Assembly (NCBI GenBank): GCA_030428585.1
Contig: JAUIDL010000039.1
Location: 1-6,548, forward strand
Source of the DNA: a bacterium
GTDB taxonomy: Bacteria > Patescibacteriota > Saccharimonadia > Saccharimonadales > Saccharimonadaceae
Length of the DNA stretch: 6,548 bases
Direction of reading: 5' to 3'
In this document: positions 1 through 3,728 of the stretch, piece after piece
Numbering within the stretch: position 1 is the first letter of the stretch
How the letters are laid out: each line of letters begins with the position of its first letter
Position numbers and translations under genes: made by a program
The notes under the pieces: model-generated
The model's database searches: none
What the model was told of the DNA's origin: nothing
The model's input: only the letters and a program-made list of their open reading frames with translations

Positions 1-1
1 A

Positions 2-376
2 ACTCAGGCGTTGACGGTGTATGTTGCCAACCTGGTTACTAAACATGGGCAAACAGATGGCTTTACAGTGAGTGACCATGTCGCAGAAATTGAGCGTTTT
101 GCTGGAGCGCCATTTCTCGATTATGTTATCTATAACCACGAAGAACCAAGCCCTGACGTCATTGCAAGGTACGAAGAAGAAAAAGCATTCCCAACCCAAA
201 TCGATCGAAATGTACTCGACAATAGTCACTATCAAGCTATCGGAGGGATGTTGTTGGGTCAGATACGTCCCAACAATCCTGGTGATAGTCTTGCTGTGAC
301 TCGTGGTCTGATTCGTCATGACGGTGACGCCGTCGCTAAAATGATTGTGGATATGTACTACAATGAGCAAGCCTAA
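2..376 (+). CDS. YvcK/CofD-like family protein, C-terminal part (5' end outside the window)
   Basis: The reading frame is open from base 2 and ends at TAA 374-376, giving the last 124 residues of a longer protein. Recognisable YvcK-type features are VYVANLVTKHGQTDGFTVSD (the family has V-Y-V-x-N-x-x-T-x-x-G-x-T-D-G-x-T) followed by a conserved His, then the LDYVIYN and ARYEEE segments. Family knowledge: YvcK (gluconeogenesis factor, CuvA in mycobacteria) resembles the CofD fold, binds UDP-sugars, and is needed for normal cell shape and PBP placement in some Gram-positives. Its substrate here cannot be read from this fragment. The nucleotide-binding N-terminal half lies upstream of the window. 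The first possible start codon in frame, TTG at 11, is internal to the family homology, so it is not the true start. The 3' end overlaps the next gene by 14 bases, suggesting translational coupling. Confidence 0.85.
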   Translation, partial: TQALTVYVANLVTKHGQTDGFTVSDHVAEIERFAGAPFLDYVIYNHEEPSPDVIARYEEEKAFPTQIDRNVLDNSHYQAIGGMLLGQIRPNNPGDSLAVTRGLIRHDGDAVAKMIVDMYYNEQA

Positions 377-1049
377 CCGATTTTATGTCGTTGACTTAGA
401 CCGGACGACGTTTCGGACAAAAGAGGGTGGTGACTTAATGACGGCGATTATCGAGGAAGAACGCCCAGATATTGCTGATTTAGTGCGTGAAGGTGCTGAA
501 CATTCGGTCAAGACAGGAAACTCTTTCTCGATCCATGCCTTGATGAGCCAATATGCCGGCGAGGCCTATGTAAGACACGTTGAAAACACATATTTGGCGC
601 GTGCTGCGCAGATGGATTTACTGCATGATGGCGCGCGAGAGTTCTTTGCCTGGCTCGACGCACAGAAGGTAGGCTATGGCATATTGACCTACGGGGGCGA
701 GAAAGGGCAGCGCCTGAAATTACAGGCAGCCGGACTTTCGGGGGTGCCAACGGTTGTCACTTCGTTTAAACATAAAGGCGAGCAGATTGCCTCGTGGCAA
801 CAACCAGACGGTACATTCACAGTGGCCGACGAGTTCCGTTACCACCAACCGGTCGATGAGATTATCTTGATTGATGATCGACGGTCTTCGTTTATGCATT
901 TACCGGGCGGTGCGTTAGGTTATTGGGTGACGGCACATGCGACTGATGCTTATTCGAGCGCGGATGTTCCGTTGCCTGATACTGTACGAACAGCCGCGAC
1001 CCTTCACGATGTTGTTCAGGCCGAGAATCACCGTCTGAAACAGGGGTAA
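363..1049 (+). CDS. HAD-superfamily hydrolase (phosphatase-like), 228 aa
   Basis: This is a cytosolic protein with the motifs of the haloacid dehalogenase superfamily. Motif I is VVDLDRT (nucleophile Asp11, acid/base Asp13), motif II is GILTYGG with Thr109, a Lys follows at 136 or 138, and motif IV is ILIDDR with Asp171 and Asp172 for Mg2+ binding. Residues about 20-100 form a mostly helical insert, as expected for a type C1 cap. All catalytic positions are present, so it is probably an active phosphohydrolase, but the substrate cannot be inferred. I chose the ATG at 363 because it puts motif I about ten residues from the N-terminus. A TTG at 345 in the same frame would add six residues without support. 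The gene starts inside the end of the YvcK-type gene, has no clear Shine-Dalgarno site, and is likely coupled to it. Confidence 0.85.
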   Translation: MSKPNRFYVVDLDRTTFRTKEGGDLMTAIIEEERPDIADLVREGAEHSVKTGNSFSIHALMSQYAGEAYVRHVENTYLARAAQMDLLHDGAREFFAWLDAQKVGYGILTYGGEKGQRLKLQAAGLSGVPTVVTSFKHKGEQIASWQQPDGTFTVADEFRYHQPVDEIILIDDRRSSFMHLPGGALGYWVTAHATDAYSSADVPLPDTVRTAATLHDVVQAENHRLKQG

Positions 1050-1051
1050 AC

Positions 1052-1080
1052 TTGACAAAACATAACCGTTATGATACAGT
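1052..1080 (+). promoter_or_regulatory. Strong sigma-70-type promoter with extended -10
   Basis: A perfect -35 TTGACA (1052-1057) is followed by a 17-base spacer and the -10 TACAGT (1075-1080). The bases TGA at 1072-1074 supply the TGn of an extended -10. It starts just 2 bases after the stop of the HAD gene and lies 6 bases before the ATG of the small membrane protein. Transcription would therefore begin at or next to that ATG at 1087. An alternative -10, TATGAT at 1070-1075, would leave a spacer of only 12 bases and is unlikely. Confidence 0.7.
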
Positions 1081-1086
1081 GAAATT

Positions 1087-1278
1087 ATGGTTAAGAAAAA
1101 ACCAACAACCAAAAAGAAGACAACCACTGCAAACAATGACGTTCTGGTCAAAGACTTCAAAAATTCGATTCTTGTCGTCTCTGTCTTGATTAACGTCGCG
1201 ATTTTCACCGCATGGATTGCGCTGAAGGTAACCACGGTCTACGACGATCAAGTCGCCCAGATCCTGTTTACCCGCTAA
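1087..1278 (+). CDS. Small single-pass membrane protein of unknown function, 63 aa
   Basis: I do not recognise this family. The N-terminus (residues 1-18) is rich in Lys and Thr (MVKKKPTTKKKTTT), then comes a short polar linker with further Lys. One hydrophobic segment follows at about residues 27-48 (SILVVSVLINVAIFTAWIAL), and a 15-residue polar tail. The positive-inside rule predicts the Lys-rich end in the cytoplasm. The gene has its own strong promoter and its own terminator, so it is a one-gene transcription unit between the HAD gene and the mraZ control region. There is no Shine-Dalgarno site, and the ATG coincides with the expected transcription start, which suggests a leaderless mRNA. 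The promoter and terminator at its two borders are the best evidence that this short frame is real. Confidence 0.7.
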   Translation: MVKKKPTTKKKTTTANNDVLVKDFKNSILVVSVLINVAIFTAWIALKVTTVYDDQVAQILFTR

Positions 1279-1294
1279 CAGCGGTTGTCATCAA

Positions 1295-1334
1295 AAATAC
1301 CACGCTTTCGATAAGGGAGCGTGGTATTTGTTTT
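1295..1334 (+). terminator. Rho-independent terminator after the small membrane protein gene
   Basis: Arms AAATACCACGCT (1295-1306) and AGCGTGGTATTT (1318-1329) pair perfectly over 12 bp around an 11-base loop and are followed by GTTTT (1330-1334). It begins 16 bases after the stop codon at 1278. On the opposite strand the same stem is followed by TTTTT-GA, so it could also stop antisense transcription. It isolates the mraZ promoter from upstream transcription. Confidence 0.88.
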
Positions 1335-1348
1335 ACCTCTGATGCTAC

Positions 1349-1377
1349 GTGGGAGTTTCCCACAATTCTGTGGATAA
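1349..1377. promoter_or_regulatory. Nested palindromes with a perfect DnaA-box sequence upstream of mraZ
   Basis: GTGGGA (1349-1354) and TCCCAC (1358-1363) form one inverted repeat. CCACA (1360-1364) and TGTGG (1369-1373) form a second that shares the middle arm. The right end, TGTGGATAA (1369-1377), is exactly the complement of the DnaA box TTATCCACA. The left neighbour TTTCCCACA (1356-1364) matches the same box at 7 of 9 positions in the opposite orientation, 4 bases away. The GTGGGA palindrome also carries TGGGA, the MraZ repeat of E. coli. The sequences are visible directly; binding by DnaA or MraZ is inference. Confidence 0.4.
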
Positions 1378-1409
1378 ATAAACAGGAAAGCGCACTATTG
1401 TCAAAATTG

Positions 1410-1434
1410 GGGGTTGTAGTGGGTAATTGTGGGT
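1410..1434 (+). promoter_or_regulatory. MraZ operator (MraZ box): three repeats at 10-bp spacing
   Basis: GGGGT (1410-1414), TGGGT (1420-1424) and TGGGT (1430-1434) are each separated by 5 bases, so they recur once per helical turn. In E. coli, MraZ binds TGGGN repeats with 5-base spacers in front of its own gene and represses the dcw cluster. The same design here, in front of an mraZ gene, supports autoregulation. The first unit deviates at its first base. The second and third lie between the -35 and -10 elements of the predicted mraZ promoter, where bound MraZ would block RNA polymerase. Confidence 0.78.
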
Positions 1435-1442
1435 AGTATGAT
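1414..1442 (+). promoter_or_regulatory. Predicted mraZ promoter
   Basis: The -10 TATGAT (1437-1442; 5 of 6 to consensus) is preceded by a 17-base spacer and a weak -35 TTGTAG (1414-1419; TTG conserved). Transcription should start near 1449, giving an mRNA leader of about 83 bases before the preferred mraZ start at 1532. A better -35 word, TTGTCA at 1398-1403, is too far from this -10. A weak -35 overlapped by operator repeats fits a repressible promoter. Confidence 0.55.
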
Positions 1443-1520
1443 GAAGCCAGTGGAAAGTGCAAAAAAGCCCACTAACACAAACACAATACATTAAAAACAA
1501 CCAACCTGAAGCACCACGCC

Positions 1521-1526
1521 AAAGGA
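1521..1526 (+). promoter_or_regulatory. Ribosome binding site that decides the mraZ start
   Basis: AAAGGA lies 5 bases before the GTG at 1532. The competing in-frame GTG at 1457 lacks a comparable site, and its extra 25 residues have no counterpart in the MraZ family. Confidence 0.55.
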
Positions 1527-1531
1527 ACCAA

Positions 1532-1900
1532 GTGGCCCACATAGATTATTTCGAACGTAAACTGGACGACAAGCGTCGTTTAACGATGCCCGTCTCGGTA
1601 CGTGACGAATTTTTATCTGGTGTCGTCATCACTCGGGGATTTGGTCGCTATCTTCACCTGTACCCAAAATCGGTATGGGATGGGGAAGTGGAAGCAGCGC
1701 TGAACGCCAGTGAGAGCATTCTTGATGAAAGAACTGCTGATATGAACGTCCAGTTTCGCCGTGGCAAGACCGAAGACGAGCTTGACGCTAAACAGGGACG
1801 AGTCACTATCGAGCAACACCTGCTGGACTACGCAGGCATTGATAAAGACATCGTTGCTGTCCGCGCTGGCAAGTACTGGCGGTTGATGGTGCCTGACTAG
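1532..1900 (+). CDS. mraZ: Transcriptional regulator MraZ
   Basis: MraZ is a ring-forming DNA-binding protein with two SpoVT/AbrB-like halves that represses the dcw cluster. Here half one is FERKLDDKRRLTMP with the DxxxR motif D12-R16, followed by VVITRGFGRYLHLYP. Half two is DELDAKQGRVTI (85-93) followed by HLLDYAGIDKD. From the GTG at 1532 the protein has 122 residues, and the first motif sits about 11 residues from the start, as in Bacillus subtilis MraZ. A GTG at 1457 would give 147 residues with a Gln/Asn-rich extension. Two oddities stand out. The second motif has one extra residue (D-A-K-Q-G-R where B. subtilis has D-K-Q-G-R). The protein also ends six residues after the conserved Trp116, about 20 residues shorter than the 143 of B. 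subtilis. The promoter carries a matching operator. It ends with TAG and is followed by a long gap before rsmH. Confidence 0.92.
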   Translation: MAHIDYFERKLDDKRRLTMPVSVRDEFLSGVVITRGFGRYLHLYPKSVWDGEVEAALNASESILDERTADMNVQFRRGKTEDELDAKQGRVTIEQHLLDYAGIDKDIVAVRAGKYWRLMVPD

Positions 1901-2241
1901 CTGGCTGTTATCCCGTTTTTCGCACTTTTACAATCTGACGTAGTAAAGAACGACTCCTCGAGATCAACTATCTGGTAGTGAAGCGTGGATTCCAGGAACA
2001 CAATAAACAGCCTGGTGTACCTTTCTCCAAAACACACCTCCCAAAAAAACTCCACCTCACATAAGTCTCTCAACAAGATACGTATCCGCCGGGTATGAGT
2101 TACCTCCCGTAACCCCCGATTACAACGTACGTATCTGACTTTCAAAAACAAACACAACATGCGAAAACAAACAGCTTCATTATCAGTTAGGTGATCTCGA
2201 GAGATTTCGAGAGAAGAGCAGTAATGCTATTCCGAGAAATT

Positions 2242-2273
2242 GAAGCGAGATATGTTCACATATCTTGCGCTTC
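2242..2273. promoter_or_regulatory. Hairpin/palindrome just upstream of the rsmH promoter (operator or RNA stem)
   Basis: GAAGCG-AGATATG (2242-2254) pairs with CATATCT-TG-CGCTTC (2259-2273) over 13 bp, interrupted only by a two-base bulge (TG, 2266-2267), with a TTCA loop. The core AGATATGTTCACATATCT (2248-2265) is a perfect 7+4+7 palindrome, typical in size for a dimeric repressor site. There is no T-run after it, so it is not a classical terminator. Its right arm covers the place where the -35 contact for the rsmH promoter would be. Confidence 0.5.
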
Positions 2274-2291
2274 TCGCGTACACCAATACGG

Positions 2292-2297
2292 TATACT
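2292..2297 (+). promoter_or_regulatory. Predicted -10 element for rsmH
   Basis: TATACT matches the -10 consensus at 5 of 6 positions and ends 7 bases before the rsmH ATG, so transcription would start at or next to the start codon. No good -35 lies 16-18 bases upstream, where the bases belong to the hairpin arm. The promoter may therefore be weak or need an activator. The AGGAG at 2300-2304 touches the ATG and is too close to act as a normal Shine-Dalgarno site. Confidence 0.45.
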
Positions 2298-2304
2298 AGA
2301 GGAG

Positions 2305-3192
2305 ATGAGTACAATACATCCACCACATCATATTCCAGTTTTGCTGGAGGCGACGGTGCAAACGCTAGATCCTCAGCCAGGCGAGACCTATCTCGACTTG
2401 ACGGCGGGGTATGGCGGACACGCAGCGGCAATTCTTCAAAAAACCGGAAACTACAAGGACAGCGTTTTGGTTGACCGTGACGATTTTGCGATATCGCAGC
2501 TATCACCACTGGCCGAGCAGGGGGCTGAATGTTTACACACCGACTTTTTGGCAGCTGCCCAGCAGTTGACGGAGGCCGGTCGAACATTCGATATAATCCT
2601 GATTGATTTGGGGGTGTCATCACCACAGCTCGATCAGGGCGAACGAGGGTTTTCCTTTACAAGAAGCGGTCCACTGGATATGCGCATGGATCGGCGACAG
2701 ACAACGTCTGCGGCTGATATAGTAAATAGTGCATCTCTTGATGAGCTGACGACCATTATCCACACCTACGGCGAAGAGCCGCGTGGAAAAGCTCGGGCAA
2801 TTGCCCAGGCAATCGTCACCAGCCGACCGATTCATACCACAGGCGAACTTGCGGAGCTGATCGTAGCGCACCATCGCGGCGGATGGCAAAAAACCCATCC
2901 GGCCACGCGTACCTTTCAAGCGCTCCGTATTGCCGTTAATGACGAGCTCGGACAGATTGAACGATGCTTACCGCTACTCCCGCACCTGCTGAATGCAGGA
3001 GGTAGGGTGGGGGTGATAAGCTTTCATAGTCTGGAAGACCGTCTGGTAAAGCGATTCTTTAAGGATCAGTTCGACGCCGGTTATGAAGCGCAGCTGATGC
3101 CAGTGACCAAGAAACCGATCGCTGGAGCCACCGAAGATGTTCACAATCCGCGTTCACGAAGCGCCAAGCTTCGGGCCGCTGTGAAAAAATAA
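2305..3192 (+). CDS. rsmH: 16S rRNA (cytosine(1402)-N(4))-methyltransferase RsmH (MraW)
   Basis: RsmH uses S-adenosylmethionine to methylate N4 of C1402 in 16S rRNA, tuning the ribosomal P site; it acts in the cytosol. The 295-residue protein has the full set of family blocks: HIPVLL at 9-14, the SAM-binding DLTAGYGGH (31-39), LIDLGVSSPQLD with RGFSF and GPLDMRMD in the first half, HPATRTFQALRIAVNDEL, ISFHSLEDRLVKRFF, and the C-terminal NPRSRSAKLRA. I chose the ATG at 2305 because HxPVLL begins about nine residues into family members. The frame is open back to 2191, with an ATG at 2223, but that extension crosses the hairpin and promoter and resembles no RsmH N-terminus. It appears to have its own promoter in addition to any read-through from mraZ. 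Length and motifs are normal. Confidence 0.96.
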   Translation: MSTIHPPHHIPVLLEATVQTLDPQPGETYLDLTAGYGGHAAAILQKTGNYKDSVLVDRDDFAISQLSPLAEQGAECLHTDFLAAAQQLTEAGRTFDIILIDLGVSSPQLDQGERGFSFTRSGPLDMRMDRRQTTSAADIVNSASLDELTTIIHTYGEEPRGKARAIAQAIVTSRPIHTTGELAELIVAHHRGGWQKTHPATRTFQALRIAVNDELGQIERCLPLLPHLLNAGGRVGVISFHSLEDRLVKRFFKDQFDAGYEAQLMPVTKKPIAGATEDVHNPRSRSAKLRAAVKK

Positions 3193-3209
3193 AAAGAAAG
3201 GGCATAAAA

Positions 3210-3275
3210 ATGCCAATTCACATAAAAGTACAATACGCAGACCAGCCACAAGTGGTTGACGTTCGCGTAAAGTAA
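3210..3275 (+). CDS. Possible 21-aa small protein between rsmH and ftsL
   Basis: An ATG at 3210 opens a 21-codon frame (MPIHIKVQYADQPQVVDVRV plus K) ending with TAA. It is preceded by GAAAGGG, 7 bases upstream, one of the better ribosome sites in the window. The peptide alternates hydrophobic and polar residues (I-H-I-K-V-Q-Y and V-D-V-R-V-K), as in two beta strands around a D-Q-P-Q turn. It begins 17 bases after the rsmH stop, so it would be co-transcribed with rsmH. I do not recognise it, and a frame this short can arise by chance. Its ribosome site and composition are the only support. Confidence 0.35.
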   Translation: MPIHIKVQYADQPQVVDVRVK

Positions 3276-3286
3276 CCAAAACACCC

Positions 3287-3342
3287 GCTCTTGCTCCCAT
3301 CGCCCGATGGGGGTGCGCCCGAGACGGCGAGGGAGTAAGAGC
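3287..3342. other. Foldable 56-base element (12-bp closing stem with two inner hairpins) before ftsL
   Basis: GCTCTTGCTCCC (3287-3298) pairs along its full length with GGGAGTAAGAGC (3331-3342), with one G-U pair in RNA. Inside, CCCATC-GCCC-GATGGG (3296-3311) and CGCC-CGAGAC-GGCG (3316-3329) can each form a hairpin. The first inner hairpin shares CCC (3296-3298) with the outer stem, so the two compete partly, or the whole forms a three-way junction. No T-run follows on the + strand, so it is not an ordinary terminator. It lies about 30 bases upstream of the ftsL start and would be in the leader or intercistronic RNA. Confidence 0.5.
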
Positions 3343-3371
3343 ACCATAATATAAAACAAACATTCCACCAC

Positions 3372-3722
3372 ATGTCATACCAACAAACAAGTTATTACAC
3401 GAGCCGTCGCCGTCAAAATTGGTCACGCAACCAGAACACCACCCGTTTTGTCTCATCAGTTAAGCTTGGGCCAGTCGCTCATACCGTCCTCGTGGCATTA
3501 ATGATTACTGTCCTGGGTCTGATTTATCTAACGCAGGCAACCCGCGCAACTGGGTACGACTACGAAGCGCAGCGCATTCAATCACAGATTTCAGAGCTCA
3601 ACGACGAGAAAGCTGATCTAGAAATTGAAAACGCCCGACTCACCGCCCTTGAAACCATCAAGGACAGTAGTGTCGCCAAAGAGATGACCACGCCCTCGAG
3701 TACTGAATTCGCACAACCATAG
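3372..3722 (+). CDS. ftsL: FtsL-like cell division protein (FtsL/DivIC type)
   Basis: This 116-residue bitopic membrane protein has the FtsL architecture. A polar, Arg/Gln/Tyr-rich cytoplasmic N-terminus (1-33) is followed by one membrane segment (about 35-55, VAHTVLVALMITVLGLIYLT) and an outer coiled coil (about 64-97) with hydrophobic heptad positions I69, I73, L76, L83, L90 and L93. A Ser/Thr-rich tail follows. FtsL-family proteins bind DivIC/FtsB and recruit or activate the septal class B PBP and FtsW. Primary sequence in this family is poorly conserved, so the name rests on topology, the coiled coil and the position between rsmH and ftsI. A general septum-formation-initiator name would also fit. 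The ATG at 3372 has no obvious Shine-Dalgarno site; A/T-rich words at 3345-3354 could be a -10. It ends 6 bases before ftsI. Confidence 0.78.
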   Translation: MSYQQTSYYTSRRRQNWSRNQNTTRFVSSVKLGPVAHTVLVALMITVLGLIYLTQATRATGYDYEAQRIQSQISELNDEKADLEIENARLTALETIKDSSVAKEMTTPSSTEFAQP

Positions 3723-3728
3723 GTTTTT

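Larger units (their letters stand above)
1901..2304. other. 404-base gap between mraZ and rsmH without a convincing gene
   Basis: No frame on either strand gives a believable protein. A reverse frame at 1897-2160 (87 codons) has unusual composition and no ribosome site. The gap is not featureless. At 2021-2080 the + strand has 22 C and only 2 G. TACGTATC occurs twice (2079-2086, inside the palindrome GATACGTATC, and 2128-2135). GTTAC/GTAAC (2099-2113) can form a small hairpin. TCGAGAGA is repeated at 2197 and 2208. CTCGAGATCA (1957-1966) is the exact inverse of TGATCTCGAG (2192-2201). Near the 3' end are a long hairpin and the rsmH -10 element. I recognise no known RNA family. Confidence 0.6.

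Noticed and set aside
1441..1494. 17-codon frame (ATG 1441) in the mraZ leader
   Set aside because: Its ATG overlaps the predicted -10 and lies upstream of the expected transcription start, so it would not be in the mRNA from that promoter.
1457..1531. N-terminal extension of mraZ from GTG 1457
   Set aside because: It would add 25 Gln/Asn/Pro-rich residues with no counterpart in MraZ and has no comparable ribosome site. GTG 1532 has AAAGGA and gives the family N-terminus. It remains possible if the leader is translated.
1897..2160. Reverse-strand 87-codon frame in the mraZ-rsmH gap
   Set aside because: It has Cys/Arg-rich, low-quality composition, no ribosome site and no recognisable domain, and it runs into mraZ. 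It mirrors the C-rich + strand.
2191..2304. Upstream extension of rsmH (start at 2191 or ATG 2223)
   Set aside because: The frame is open, but the extra residues do not resemble RsmH and the DNA holds a strong hairpin and the -10 element.
2566..2597. TTGACG and TATAAT inside rsmH as an internal promoter
   Set aside because: The words are good, but the spacer is 20 bases, outside the usual 16-18, and no short gene follows that would need it.
3141..3456. Reverse-strand frames of 76 and 100 codons across the rsmH-ftsL gap
   Set aside because: They overlap two well-supported genes and are shadows of the + strand. No start signals or motifs were seen.
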